A stretch of 64,000 nt of DNA from Litoreibacter halocynthiae (GTDB lineage: Bacteria > Pseudomonadota > Alphaproteobacteria > Rhodobacterales > Rhodobacteraceae): positions 372,001-436,000 of the forward strand of contig NZ_SOBH01000002.1 of NCBI RefSeq assembly GCF_004365635.1, in the 5' to 3' direction. Below are positions 25,766 through 34,962 of this stretch, in pieces (the stretch's first letter is position 1; each line of letters starts with the position of its first letter). Both the position numbers and the translations under genes were made by a program. The notes under the pieces were generated by a model. It was not told the origin of the DNA, did no database searches, and saw nothing but the letters and a program-made list of their open reading frames with translations.

Positions 25766-26660
25766 ATGCGTGTGCGTGGTCCGTGCGAAACTGGCTGGGG
25801 GAAACCCCCAGATGCTGTTTGAAGCTGCGTGACAGATGCGCCTGATCGGCAAAGCCGCACTGAGCGGCGATTTGCGCCAGCGACTGCACACCTTCCCCCA
25901 ACAAGCGGCTCGCAACCTCAAGGCGGACTTGCGTCACAAAGCGCATGGGGGTCTCGCCGACCGTGGCTTTGAATTTACGCGAGAACGCGGCCTCGCTCAT
26001 TCCCAACTCTGAGGCCAGTTGCGCCGGATTTATCTTGTCAGCCAGATGGTCCTCAACAAAAGTGACCACCTGCGCGTATTGCTCCGGGCCGAAGCGCTGG
26101 TCAAATGCCACGTCGGTGTGGTCTTTTTTGCAGTAGCGTTTGACCATCAGCACAAGAAACATCCGCGCCAAGGCGTCAAACACGACGCTGGAGCCCAACT
26201 CGTCAGCCTCCAAAGTGTCCTTCATGCGCTCGGCGGCATGTCTGACGTCAGCGTCATAGAAAAAGATCGTATTTTCAAAGCGATGCCCGTTCGGCACGAC
26301 TTTCAACTCCGTTTGCACAAAGCGCCGCATTACGGTCGGGTTCACATGGATTATAATTACCTTCGCAGGGTCAAGCCATTGCCAGGCAGTCAGCGATCCA
26401 GCCAGTGCCACAGCAATATGACCCGCCTCCATGGTGAAGCGCTCGGTACGCCCGTCACGATCCGCGATGACCCGAATGGGCGTGTCCTGTACGGAAATGA
26501 TCAGGCTGTTATGCGCATGCACCTGCGGTGGCAAAGAGCCCGGTTCGTCTTCGCGGTATTCAAAGCGCAACAGCCCATCGAGGCTGGAATGCGCAAGCAA
26601 AGCTGGGGTCTTTGTTTCCAGCTCGGGATTTAGCCAAAATCGCTCGGTTTGCTTGCCCAT
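25764..26660 (-). CDS. AraC-family transcriptional regulator
   Basis: A 298-residue regulator. The N-terminal ~180 residues form a cupin-like sensor (VHAHNSLIISVQDTPIRVI); the C-terminal ~105 residues carry two helix-turn-helix motifs (QLASELGMSEAAFSRKFKAT and IAAQCGFADQAHLSRSFKQH) with the AraC signature GVSPSQFR. Divergent from nothing close; target and ligand are unknown. Its gap to the rhodanese gene is about 115 bases. Confidence 0.93.
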   Translation of the reverse strand: MGKQTERFWLNPELETKTPALLAHSSLDGLLRFEYREDEPGSLPPQVHAHNSLIISVQDTPIRVIADRDGRTERFTMEAGHIAVALAGSLTAWQWLDPAKVIIIHVNPTVMRRFVQTELKVVPNGHRFENTIFFYDADVRHAAERMKDTLEADELGSSVVFDALARMFLVLMVKRYCKKDHTDVAFDQRFGPEQYAQVVTFVEDHLADKINPAQLASELGMSEAAFSRKFKATVGETPMRFVTQVRLEVASRLLGEGVQSLAQIAAQCGFADQAHLSRSFKQHLGVSPSQFRTDHAHA

Positions 26661-26775
26661 CTAAATTCCCTCGGCTCAAAATTGAACTATTCGGTTTAGA
26701 TATGGATGGCCATCCTCATGGTCAAGGGAGGGAATTTCAAAAACAAGTGAACGCCGGAAGTTGAACCCCTGTACG

Positions 26776-27165
26776 TTACGAGTCGCGCTGGACCGGCCCG
26801 CCCTGCGCTTCCCACATTGAAAACCCCTCGCGCAAATGCGCCGCGTCGAAACCCATGTCGTTCAGTGTCGCCACCGTCAGCGCGGACCGCCAGCCGGACG
26901 CGCAGTGGAAAACGAATTTCTTGTCCTGCGCAAAGACCTCTTTGAAATACGGGCTGTGGGGGTCCACCCAGAACTCCGCCATCCCGCGCGGGCAGTGAAA
27001 GCTGCCCGGCACATAGCCGCTACGATGCCGCTCCCGCACGTCGCGCAAATCCACGATCACCACATTCGGATCGTCCACCATGGCAATCGCGTCCACGGTC
27101 TCGACCTCCTCGATCCGCGCCCGTGCACGCTCCACCATCTGCGCTGCCGATACTTTCAATGCCAT
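26776..27165 (-). CDS. Rhodanese-like sulfurtransferase domain protein
   Basis: A 129-residue single rhodanese domain with VVIVDLRDVRERHRSGYVPGS, HCPRG and the active-site loop FHCASGWRSALT (Cys at about residue 90). Single-domain rhodaneses move sulfane sulfur or simply bind partners. It lies 12 bases after a DMT transporter gene in the same direction, so it is probably co-transcribed with it. Confidence 0.92.
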   Translation of the reverse strand: MALKVSAAQMVERARARIEEVETVDAIAMVDDPNVVIVDLRDVRERHRSGYVPGSFHCPRGMAEFWVDPHSPYFKEVFAQDKKFVFHCASGWRSALTVATLNDMGFDAAHLREGFSMWEAQGGPVQRDS

Positions 27166-27177
27166 GTTCCGTCCTCT

Positions 27178-28068
27178 CTATAGTGCTACAACCAGCACCA
27201 GAATACTGACCACGATCAACGCGATCCCCGCCAGTTCCTTGGGCGTGCTGCGCTCCTTGAAGATGAAGTAGGACGCCAGAAAGGTGAACACCAATTCCAC
27301 CTGCCCCACCGCCTTCACATAGGCCGCATTCTGCAACGCGAACGCCACGAACCACCCGAAAGAGCCGCACATCGACGTCACCCCTACCAGCGAGGACACC
27401 CGCCACGAGGCTACGACGCGCCCGATCTCACCCTTGTCGCGCCAAGCGAGCCACGCGGCCATGATCAGCGTCTGGAACGCGGTGGCCACGGCCAGACTGA
27501 CGCCTGCCCGCACAATTACGTCCGGGCTGTCAATCTGCAGCGCCGCGCCGCGATAGCCCACCGCCGACACCCCGAACAATAGCCCTGACCCAAGCCCAAA
27601 CCCTGCCGCCTTATTGAAAAACCGCGCGCCGCCTTTCGGCGGGTCCGACAGTAGCACCACGCCCGCGAACCCGATGACAATCGCCACGACGCCAAGGCTC
27701 GAAACGCCCTCGCCCAGTACCACCAGCCCCAACAGAGCCGTCAGCACCACTTCAGTTTTCTTGAACACGATGCCCACGGCAAAGTTCCGCTCCGCAAACA
27801 GCGCCACGACACAGGCGGTCGCAAGGATTTGGCCGATCCCGCCAGACAGCGCATAGGCCCAGAATTTCCCGCTTAAGGCCGGAAACGGTGCATTGGTCAC
27901 GCTCATATATGCCCAGATGCCAAGCGCCACCAACGGGCTGGAAAACAGAAACCGCGAGAACGTCGCCCCGCCGGTCGACAACTTCGTCGCCTTGAGGTGC
28001 TTTTGCAACATGAACCGCAGGTTTTGCATAAAAGCTGCGAAGATCGAGACGTATATCCAAAGGGCCAT
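27178..28068 (-). CDS. DMT/EamA-family membrane transporter
   Basis: A 296-residue protein of ten hydrophobic segments with two EamA-type repeats; the second ends VELVFTFLASYFIFKERSTPKELAGIALIVVSI, a typical closing segment. Substrate unknown. It sits between the desaturase gene (30 bases upstream) and the rhodanese gene, suggesting one transcript. Confidence 0.85.
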   Translation of the reverse strand: MALWIYVSIFAAFMQNLRFMLQKHLKATKLSTGGATFSRFLFSSPLVALGIWAYMSVTNAPFPALSGKFWAYALSGGIGQILATACVVALFAERNFAVGIVFKKTEVVLTALLGLVVLGEGVSSLGVVAIVIGFAGVVLLSDPPKGGARFFNKAAGFGLGSGLLFGVSAVGYRGAALQIDSPDVIVRAGVSLAVATAFQTLIMAAWLAWRDKGEIGRVVASWRVSSLVGVTSMCGSFGWFVAFALQNAAYVKAVGQVELVFTFLASYFIFKERSTPKELAGIALIVVSILVLVVAL

Positions 28069-28098
28069 AGGTCTCTCCAGTTGCGACGTATGGCGTGT

Positions 28099-29010
28099 CT
28101 ACGCGGGCGGCGTGCGGTCGTCCAGCGCGCGGTGCATCAAGGGATGCTCTACGGGGTCCTTGGCCCGCACAAGATGCCGCGCAAAGATCGCTCCGTAAGA
28201 GGGATAGATATAGCTGTCATTGCACGCCAGAAAGCGGTCCTTCCCACTACGGTAGAGCGCAGGAAGATCATACCAGGGCACACGCGGATACATATGATGA
28301 ACGGCATGCAGGTTGTTGTTTAGAAACAAGAATGCCAATGGCCCGCGATCCTCGACAATCACCGAGCGCGCGCGGCTCTGCTCATGCGCGCGGTGCTCCA
28401 GAAAGGTGCGGATTTTCAGCAGCGACAGGCCAAGATAAGCCGCTATCAAATACGCCCATAGCGGCATTGGGGACTGGATCACCAGCCAGACAATCGGCAC
28501 CGTTGCAACTATATGTGCCAGCCAACTCATCACGGTCCGACGGCTCGGCGCTCTTAAGTCACCGCGCATGAACGCCCATTGCCCGATCGCTGGCCCAAGC
28601 AATATACGCCCCGCCAGCGTGTTGTTTATGCAGCAAACAAACTTCGCCCACGCAGGCAGCGCCGCCCAGTCCCGAGCCGCCAGAAAGTTGCTCTCGGGGT
28701 CGTCATAAGGGTCGGTCAGGTTCGCATCGCGGTGATGGGCCAGATGGGTATCGCGGAACCGGCCATAGGGAACGGCAAGGTTCAGCGAGGGTCGCACCAT
28801 CGCCTCGTTTACCCACTGCAAGCGCAGCGGGTGGCCGTGCAAGACCTCGTGCTGTAACGACGACTGCTGCGCAATGGCCAACGCGGCGATCACAACAGCC
28901 AAAGGAACCGACCACCCCGCAATCCAAAACACCGCCCCGGCCCAGACAGCGTAGGTGGTGAACAACAAAGCCAGCGTGGGCCACTCGACCCGCAATGCGA
29001 TTGATTTCAT
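28099..29010 (-). CDS. Fatty acid desaturase
   Basis: A 303-residue membrane di-iron desaturase. The three His boxes are present: HEVLHGH (54-60), HLAHH (89-93) and HAVHH (235-239). Two hydrophobic hairpins flank them. It introduces a double bond into acyl lipids, altering membrane fluidity. I chose the ATG at 29010, which has GGGGAAGGG upstream; the ATG at 29091 would lie inside the palindromic operator of the divergent regulator. Confidence 0.9.
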   Translation of the reverse strand: MKSIALRVEWPTLALLFTTYAVWAGAVFWIAGWSVPLAVVIAALAIAQQSSLQHEVLHGHPLRLQWVNEAMVRPSLNLAVPYGRFRDTHLAHHRDANLTDPYDDPESNFLAARDWAALPAWAKFVCCINNTLAGRILLGPAIGQWAFMRGDLRAPSRRTVMSWLAHIVATVPIVWLVIQSPMPLWAYLIAAYLGLSLLKIRTFLEHRAHEQSRARSVIVEDRGPLAFLFLNNNLHAVHHMYPRVPWYDLPALYRSGKDRFLACNDSYIYPSYGAIFARHLVRAKDPVEHPLMHRALDDRTPPA

Positions 29011-29090
29011 ATACGCACCCTTCCCCTGCACACTGATTAACGCCTCAGCCGACTTTAGGGCATCCGGTAGATAGTTCACATTATCCAGCA

Positions 29091-29110
29091 TTGGTGATAG
29101 TAATCACCAA
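29091..29110. promoter_or_regulatory. Perfect palindromic operator candidate
   Basis: TTGGTGAT-AGTA-ATCACCAA, perfect 8-bp arms, ends one base before the ATG of the XRE regulator and lies 81 bases upstream of the desaturase start. Position and symmetry suggest a dimeric regulator site controlling both divergent genes, most simply the XRE protein itself. Confidence 0.7.
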
Positions 29111-29989
29111 ATGATGGAAATTCTTGACAAGCGAGACCGCGCAGAGCTGTTCCGCACTCGACTGGCCACCGCAATGGACGCTGGCGACGTCACCCAAAGC
29201 GCCCTTGCCCGCGCCATCGGCGTGGACCGCTCGACGGTGTCGCAACTGCTCAAACAGGAAACCGCCCGCCTGCCCAACGCGCAGGTCGTCGGCGAATGCG
29301 CCCGCGTGCTGGGCGTGTCCGCGGACTGGCTGCTGGGTCTCACCGACCGGCCGGAACTGGCCGCCGACCTCATGGCCTCCACTCTGACTTTTACAGAAGC
29401 ACCGCGCGCACTGGTTGATGAGCAAATCTTCGAATGGCACCGCGAGGCCGCAGGTTACAAAATCCGCCACGTTCCAGCGGGACTACCCGATATGCTAAAG
29501 ACCCGCGAATTGTTGGAATGGGAATACACGCCGCATCTGGGCCGCACTACGGCACAGGCCATCGGCGCGTCCGAGGACCGGCTGTCGTGGATGCGCGGCG
29601 CAGGCTCGGATTACGAGATCGCCGTGCCATTGCACGAGCTTCACGCTATGGCGGAAGGTTGCGGTTACTACGTTAGCCTACCCACTGAGATACGTCGCGC
29701 GCAACTCGCCCGATTGCTGGAACTCCACGACCAGCTTTATCCCACGCTCAGGCTCTACGCCTTCGATGCTCGCAAGCTCTATTCCGCGCCGGTGACCATC
29801 TTCGGCCCCAAGCTGGCGGTGATCTATCTGGGCCGCAACTACCTTGCCTTCCGCGACCGCGAACGGGTGCAAGCCATCACCTTGCACTTCGACGGGCTGG
29901 TGCGAGAGGCCGAGCTATCGTCGCGCGAAATGCCGGAATTGTTGCAAAGCCTCGTTGATGCGGTGAAAGAACAAGACAACCCAAGATAG
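29111..29989 (+). CDS. XRE-family transcriptional regulator
   Basis: A 292-residue protein: an N-terminal helix-turn-helix (TQSALARAIGVDRSTVSQLLKQ, about residues 29-50) and a long C-terminal domain that I cannot name (EWEYTPHLGRTTAQAIGASEDRL, APVTIFGPKLAVIYLGRNYL). The ATG directly follows a perfect palindrome and there is no Shine-Dalgarno, so the mRNA may be leaderless or the start may be the second ATG at 29114. Divergent from the desaturase: probably senses a lipid or redox cue and controls it. Confidence 0.88.
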   Translation: MMEILDKRDRAELFRTRLATAMDAGDVTQSALARAIGVDRSTVSQLLKQETARLPNAQVVGECARVLGVSADWLLGLTDRPELAADLMASTLTFTEAPRALVDEQIFEWHREAAGYKIRHVPAGLPDMLKTRELLEWEYTPHLGRTTAQAIGASEDRLSWMRGAGSDYEIAVPLHELHAMAEGCGYYVSLPTEIRRAQLARLLELHDQLYPTLRLYAFDARKLYSAPVTIFGPKLAVIYLGRNYLAFRDRERVQAITLHFDGLVREAELSSREMPELLQSLVDAVKEQDNPR

Positions 29990-30021
29990 CGTCGCAACGT
30001 CCACGCACGGGGCCGTTCCTG

Positions 30022-30768
30022 TCACACTTTGGGATCGGGGTTCTCCGTATGCCCGTCCACCGCAATGACCTGTCCTGACACCAGCCGCGCAGCGTCGGAG
30101 CCAAGGAACACGGCCATGTTCGCCACGTCACGCGCCTCCACGAAAGAGCGCATGGAGGTGCCCTTGGCATAGCCCTCGTAAACCTCGTCGCGGGTCATGC
30201 CTTTAGTGGCCGCTTCACGTGCCAACACGCCCTCCATCCGCGGACCTTCGACCGCGCCGGGACAGATCGCGTTGGCGCGGATGCCATGCGGCCCCAACTC
30301 CATCGCCAAGGTTTTCATCAAACCGATGATCCCCCACTTCGCCGCCGAATACGGCGCACGGTTGGGGTAGCCGTAAATGCCCGCCGTCGAAGAGGTTAGC
30401 ACCATCGCGCCGGAGCCTTGCCACTTCATCAATGGCGCCGCATATTTCGCCGCCAGAAACGCGCCTTCGAGGTTCACGGAAACGCACGCCTTCCAGTCCT
30501 TTAGCGCCACGTCTTCAACCGCCGCCGTCGGCCCCGCGATACCTGCGTTGGCACAGAGCACATCAAGCCCACCCCAAGCGGTTTCGACCTCTTGGAACAG
30601 GGCCGCCATGGCGCTCTCACTGCTGGCATCCACAGTGCTGGAGCGCCAATCATCAGGCACCGCACTGACGTCCAGATCCGTCACCCAGACCTGCGCCCCC
30701 GCCTCGGCAAAAGCCTGCCCCATGGCGAAGCCGATGCCCGAGCCGCCTGCGGTGATCAGAACCCTCAC
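30022..30768 (-). CDS. Short-chain dehydrogenase/reductase of the carnitine operon
   Basis: A 248-residue classical SDR: cofactor motif TAGGSGIG, NAG motif (CANAGIAG), and the catalytic tetrad Ser (TSSTAGIYG) with YSAAK. It is the last gene of the carnitine operon, overlapping the upstream dehydrogenase stop (ATGA). Substrate unknown; it could reduce or oxidise a carnitine-derived ketone or an analogue. Confidence 0.88.
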   Translation of the reverse strand: MRVLITAGGSGIGFAMGQAFAEAGAQVWVTDLDVSAVPDDWRSSTVDASSESAMAALFQEVETAWGGLDVLCANAGIAGPTAAVEDVALKDWKACVSVNLEGAFLAAKYAAPLMKWQGSGAMVLTSSTAGIYGYPNRAPYSAAKWGIIGLMKTLAMELGPHGIRANAICPGAVEGPRMEGVLAREAATKGMTRDEVYEGYAKGTSMRSFVEARDVANMAVFLGSDAARLVSGQVIAVDGHTENPDPKV

Positions 30769-32207
30769 CGCTTGCCTATGGCAGCGCCCGCACCCTCCGG
30801 CGCGGGTAGTGACGCATGGGAAGCCGCGATCTCGCCCAGCTTGGTGGCAATAGCGACCGATGGCTCCGACGCGCGACGGGTCTCCAGCGAGACATGGATC
30901 AGCATATGCTCTCCCGTCGCCAATAGCCTTCCTCCTTCGTACATCCGGTGGAACAAATGCATCTTCTTGCCCTGCCCTAACAGCACCTGCGTTTCGACGC
31001 GAATGCTCGCACCTGCATGAACCTCGTCAAGGTGGCGTATATGGGTCTCGGCGGTGAAGTAGCTGCCGCCCGACGCGATGTAATCCCCGTCACAGCCGAT
31101 CATCTCCATGAAGCGGTCGGTGGCGTCGCCAAACGCCTGCAAATACCGCGCCTCGTTCATGTGGCCGTTATAGTCGGTCCAGTCCAAAGGCACCGCGCGT
31201 TGCACAGTGACGATGGGCAGCGCGCTGTCCTCCAGTTCCGGCTTGGCGGGTTGCGCACGGTTCAGCACCGCCCCCGCCCCCCAGTCCTGTGCCTTCAGCG
31301 CGCGCATCATGGCGACAAGGTTCGTGTCGCGGATACGTTCCAGCTCGCGGATCGAGTGCTTGCCCGATTGCGCATCAGACTGGCTGGCGATCTGGTCGAC
31401 CAGCTCGTCCGTCAGCTCCGGCACATCCATCAGCTTGGTCCATGGCCACGACAGACAGGGGCCGAACTGCTCGATAAAGTGCTTCATCCCAGCCTCGCCG
31501 CCCGCAATGCGGTAGGTCTCGAACAGCCCCATCTGCGCCCAGCGTAAACCAAAACCCATGCGGATCGCCTCGTCGATTTCTTCGGTGGTGGCGATGCCGT
31601 CCTTTATAAGCCACAAAGCCTCGCGCCAGACGGCCTCCAGAAAACGGTCCGCGATATGGGCGTCGATTTCCTTGCGAACATGCAGCGGGAAGCACCCGAT
31701 GGAGGTCAGGATATCCTTGGCCTTCTGCACCGTGGCGGCATCGTTCGCTGGGCTAGGCACCAGCTCGATCAGTGGCAACAGATAGACGGGGTTGAACGGA
31801 TGCGTCACCACGATCTGCGCGGGGCGCGCAGCACCTTCCTGCAACTCGGACGGCTTGAAGCCGGAGGTGGACGAGCCAATGATCGCGTCTTCGCGGCACG
31901 CCGCCTGCACTTGGGCGAAGACCTTGTGCTTGATCTCCAGCCGCTCCGGCACGCTTTCCTGTATCCAGTCGGCGGGGCCAACGGCCTCGGCCAGATCGGC
32001 GTGGAAACTCAGACGGCCCTCGTCCGGCATAGCGGTGTCTGACAGGCCCGGCAGCGAGCGCCGTGCGTTGGCGAGCACTTCGTTAATCTTGCGTTCAGCC
32101 TCTGGGTCGGGGTCGAACACCCGCACGTCCCAACCCATGAGCAGGAACCGCGCGGCCCATCCTCCGCCGATAACTCCGCCGCCAAGGATTGCTGCTATTT
32201 GTGTCAT
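30765..32207 (-). CDS. Carnitine 3-dehydrogenase fused to a thioesterase
   Basis: A 480-residue fusion. Residues 1-320 form a 3-hydroxyacyl-CoA-dehydrogenase-like unit with GGGVIGGGWAARFLLMG (NAD site) and THPFNPVYLLPL (catalytic His), matching L-carnitine dehydrogenase, which oxidises carnitine to 3-dehydrocarnitine. Residues about 330-465 are a 4-hydroxybenzoyl-CoA-type hotdog thioesterase (DWTDYNGHMNEARYLQAF), expected to hydrolyse betainyl-CoA to glycine betaine. The fusion and the neighbouring BKACE gene are the known carnitine-degradation arrangement. Confidence 0.9.
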   Translation of the reverse strand: MTQIAAILGGGVIGGGWAARFLLMGWDVRVFDPDPEAERKINEVLANARRSLPGLSDTAMPDEGRLSFHADLAEAVGPADWIQESVPERLEIKHKVFAQVQAACREDAIIGSSTSGFKPSELQEGAARPAQIVVTHPFNPVYLLPLIELVPSPANDAATVQKAKDILTSIGCFPLHVRKEIDAHIADRFLEAVWREALWLIKDGIATTEEIDEAIRMGFGLRWAQMGLFETYRIAGGEAGMKHFIEQFGPCLSWPWTKLMDVPELTDELVDQIASQSDAQSGKHSIRELERIRDTNLVAMMRALKAQDWGAGAVLNRAQPAKPELEDSALPIVTVQRAVPLDWTDYNGHMNEARYLQAFGDATDRFMEMIGCDGDYIASGGSYFTAETHIRHLDEVHAGASIRVETQVLLGQGKKMHLFHRMYEGGRLLATGEHMLIHVSLETRRASEPSVAIATKLGEIAASHASLPAPEGAGAAIGKR

Positions 32208-32725
32208 GGGGACACCTTTCTGAGTTTGGTGATGTCGTAGCCGTTGAAGGCCAGTATTTCGCGAGCCGCCTTCAGGCGGTCCGAGCGCAGGTTTTCCGTA
32301 CGGTTGATAATCATGCCAAAGCGACCGGACGGTGTGCCTAAGGCTGCCGTACGGTGGTCTTCGTCGACCCAGATCACCCAGATCGGGTCACCTGCTTCGG
32401 GTGACAGCCTGCCAAATTGGCCGATGCGATAGACCGGCCACACGGCTCCTTCCGCATCCGCCGCTAACGGAGAAATTGCGGCTTGTGGGATGTAGCGATA
32501 CCCGCCCGCCTCGGGTCGGAAGGTCACGCGACTTATCGCGACTTCGCGCGGAGTTTGCTCAAAACTTTCGATCACCCGCCAATCGCCTGCAAAGCGTTTA
32601 GGGTTAAACCGCGTGGAGGATGTGATCGGGATGTTGGTATCGCGAAAGCCATCTGGCACGAATGCAGGTTTCGGCTCGCAAGCAGCAAGCACCATTATCA
32701 CCAATGCAACCAGCCAAAGCTTCAC
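32204..32725 (-). CDS. Lipocalin-family lipoprotein
   Basis: A 173-residue lipoprotein: signal ending in lipobox VLAAC (Cys16), followed by a Blc-like lipocalin signature RFAGDWRVIESFE (G-x-W) and the C-terminal DPIWVIWVDEDHRTAALG and RTENLRSDRLKAAREIL. Bacterial lipocalins bind small lipophilic or amphipathic ligands in the periplasm. It overlaps the genes on both sides by four bases inside the carnitine operon, so it may bind a carnitine derivative such as acylcarnitine, or protect the envelope; this is inference. Confidence 0.85.
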   Translation of the reverse strand: MKLWLVALVIMVLAACEPKPAFVPDGFRDTNIPITSSTRFNPKRFAGDWRVIESFEQTPREVAISRVTFRPEAGGYRYIPQAAISPLAADAEGAVWPVYRIGQFGRLSPEAGDPIWVIWVDEDHRTAALGTPSGRFGMIINRTENLRSDRLKAAREILAFNGYDITKLRKVSP

Positions 32726-33630
32726 CCGCGCGGCGCCCGCTTCACCAACCCCAGCTTTTCACGCACAGCATCCGGCCCGATGACCTTGGCACCCAACCGC
32801 TCGGTTATCTCGACGGCGCGGGTGACCAGTGCCTCGTTTGTAGCCAGCACGCCGCGATCCAGCATAAGGTTGTCCTCTAGGCCAACCCGCACGTTTCCGC
32901 CTGCAAGGATGCTCGCGGCAGCCAGCGGCATCTGGTTGCGGCCCAGCCCGAAGGCGGAGAACGTCCAATCGTCGGGCACGTTGTTAACCATCGCCATGAA
33001 GGTGTTGAGATCGTCCGGCGCGCCCCACGGGACGCCCATACACAGCTGCACCAAGGCGGGGCTGTCCAGCACGCCGTCTTTGACCAACTGTTTGGCATAC
33101 CAAAGGTGTCCCGTGTCAAACGCCTCGATCTCCGGCTTCACACCAAGCTCCGTCATCATCCGACCCATGGCAGTCAACATGCCGGGGGTATTGGTCATGA
33201 CGTAGTCGGCCTCGGCAAAGTTCATGGTGCCGCAGTCGAGCGTGCAAATCTCGGGCAGGCACTCGGCCACATGCGCCACACGTTCTTCGGCGCTGACCAT
33301 GTCGGTCCCCGCCTGCGTGGGAAGCGGACTCGGGGTACCGAAAACGATGTCGCCACCCATGCCTGCGGTCAAGTTCAGCACCACGTCGACTTCGGCATCG
33401 CGGATACGGTCGGTGACCTCGCGGTAGAGCTTCAGATCCCGCGACGGCGTGCCGCTTTCTGGATCACGCACGTGGCAATGAACCACCGCCGCCCCCGCCT
33501 TGGCCGCCGCAATCGCACTGTCGGCGATCTGCTTGGGTGAGCGTGGTACATGCGGGCTTTTGTCCTGCGTCGAGCCCGAGCCCGTCACAGCGCAGGTGAT
33601 AAACACCTCACGGTTCATTTCCAGCGGCAT
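32722..33630 (-). CDS. BKACE-family 3-dehydrocarnitine cleavage enzyme
   Basis: A 302-residue TIM-barrel enzyme of the beta-keto acid cleavage family (former DUF849): FITCAVTGSGSTQDKSPHVP, VVHCHVRDPESG (metal-binding His pair), NLTAGMGGD and VRVGLEDNLML are family blocks. With acetyl-CoA it should split 3-dehydrocarnitine into acetoacetate and betainyl-CoA. The start at 33630 has AAAGGGAG; an ATG 36 bases upstream lies within the leader. First gene of the overlapping operon BKACE - lipocalin - dehydrogenase/thioesterase - SDR. Confidence 0.9.
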   Translation of the reverse strand: MPLEMNREVFITCAVTGSGSTQDKSPHVPRSPKQIADSAIAAAKAGAAVVHCHVRDPESGTPSRDLKLYREVTDRIRDAEVDVVLNLTAGMGGDIVFGTPSPLPTQAGTDMVSAEERVAHVAECLPEICTLDCGTMNFAEADYVMTNTPGMLTAMGRMMTELGVKPEIEAFDTGHLWYAKQLVKDGVLDSPALVQLCMGVPWGAPDDLNTFMAMVNNVPDDWTFSAFGLGRNQMPLAAASILAGGNVRVGLEDNLMLDRGVLATNEALVTRAVEITERLGAKVIGPDAVREKLGLVKRAPRG

Positions 33631-33720
33631 GAGATACTCCCTTTTTGTGTAGCGGACGTCATCCAAGTGGGTCTTAGCAAGCTTATTTCCGCGCAGATGT
33701 AGCCTGAATACGTCATAGTT

Positions 33721-33740
33721 TCATCTTGGCTAAAATATTC
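33721..33740 (+). repeat. Dispersed intergenic repeat, copy 1
   Basis: TCATCTTGGCTAAAATATTC; 19 of 20 bases match 37461-37480. It is followed by CCCGCCGGAGGC. It resembles a short repeat abundant between genes in Rhodobacteraceae. Confidence 0.7.
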
Positions 33741-33762
33741 CCGCCGGAGGCTCCGATCTCAC

Positions 33763-34803
33763 CTAGTATGGCATCGGATTGGCTTTATGCGCGGCGGTGA
33801 TGTCATCCAACACATCCTGACCAAGTACCAAACCCTTTCCCGCGATGATATGGTTGAGCTGATCCATCGTCGTCGCGCCGAAGATCGGGATCACCGGAAA
33901 CGGGCGCTGGCAACACCACGCCAGCGACATGTGAACCGGATCCAGCCCATGCTTTGCCGCGATGTCCAGATACACTTGCGCCACATCCAACACGCGGTCC
34001 GATGCGCGCCCACCCATCTTCTCGTTGATCGACATACGCGATCCTTCGGGGATTTTACCGCCTTGATATTTGCCCGTCAGGAACCCAACAGCCAAGGGCG
34101 AGAACGCCAGCAGTGAGACATCTTCATTATGACCCAGCTCGGCCAGATCAGTGTCATAGAGACGGCAGAGCAGCGAGTATTCGTTCTGGATACTCTGCAC
34201 GCGCGGCGCACCCATGCGCTCGGCGATTTGCAGCCACATCATCGTGCCCCACGCGCTTTCGTTGCTCAGACCGAAATGGCGAATCTTGCCTTCTGCCACC
34301 AGTCCTTGAAGCGCGCCAAGCACATCTTCCATATGGGCCACCGTGACGGCACGATCCTGCCCCGACGGGTCGTAGGACCAGTTCTGGCGAAACATGTAGC
34401 TACCCCGATTGGGCCAGTGCAGCTGGTAAAGGTCGATCACATCCGTTTGCAGCCGCCTCAGCGAGCCTTCGACAGCCTCGCGAATAGTCTTGGAGGAAAT
34501 TTCCTCTCCGTCACGAATATAATTGCCCGCACCCGCCACCTTGGTCGCCAGCACTACATCATTGCGACGCCCTGATTTGGCGAACCAATTGCCAATGATT
34601 TCCTCGGTTCTGCCCGCATTTTCCTTATTCATCGGGTTTACCGGATAAGCTTCGGCGGTGTCGATGAAGTTGATCCCTGCATCCAGACTGGCATCGATCT
34701 GCTGATGCCCCTCTGCCTCGGAGGTTTGTGTGCCCCAAGTCATGGAGCCAAGACAAAATTGGGAGACCATCAGGTCGGTGCGGCCAAGGCGGGTTTTTTT
34801 CAT
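33763..34803 (-). CDS. Aldo/keto reductase
   Basis: A 346-residue AKR barrel protein: MKKTRLGRTDLMVSQFCLGSM start, active-site Asp/Tyr in NFIDTAEAYPV, Lys in VVLATKVAG, His in YQLHWPNRG, and NADP-binding end IPIFGATTMDQL. The size and the insert after the HWPNRGSY segment resemble the Tas/YajO group. The ATG at 34803 is preceded by GAGAAG; an in-frame ATG six codons upstream is possible. Substrate unknown. Confidence 0.9.
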   Translation of the reverse strand: MKKTRLGRTDLMVSQFCLGSMTWGTQTSEAEGHQQIDASLDAGINFIDTAEAYPVNPMNKENAGRTEEIIGNWFAKSGRRNDVVLATKVAGAGNYIRDGEEISSKTIREAVEGSLRRLQTDVIDLYQLHWPNRGSYMFRQNWSYDPSGQDRAVTVAHMEDVLGALQGLVAEGKIRHFGLSNESAWGTMMWLQIAERMGAPRVQSIQNEYSLLCRLYDTDLAELGHNEDVSLLAFSPLAVGFLTGKYQGGKIPEGSRMSINEKMGGRASDRVLDVAQVYLDIAAKHGLDPVHMSLAWCCQRPFPVIPIFGATTMDQLNHIIAGKGLVLGQDVLDDITAAHKANPMPY

Positions 34804-34962
34804 GTCGGGCTTCTCTGTCATTAAGGTCGGAGGCTGGGGGCGAAGCCTACTTCGCTGTGAAATGGTGGCAACCGCAAAATCCCCTCGCGTACCCGTCACG
34901 ATGAATTGACGCCATGCGATCTCAAGCCATGTATATGCTGAGGCGATCATACAGGACACCCG

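Noticed and set aside
29011-29091. Longer start for the desaturase at 29091
   Set aside because: Would begin inside the perfect palindrome; the ATG at 29010 has a strong RBS and starts at the first membrane helix.
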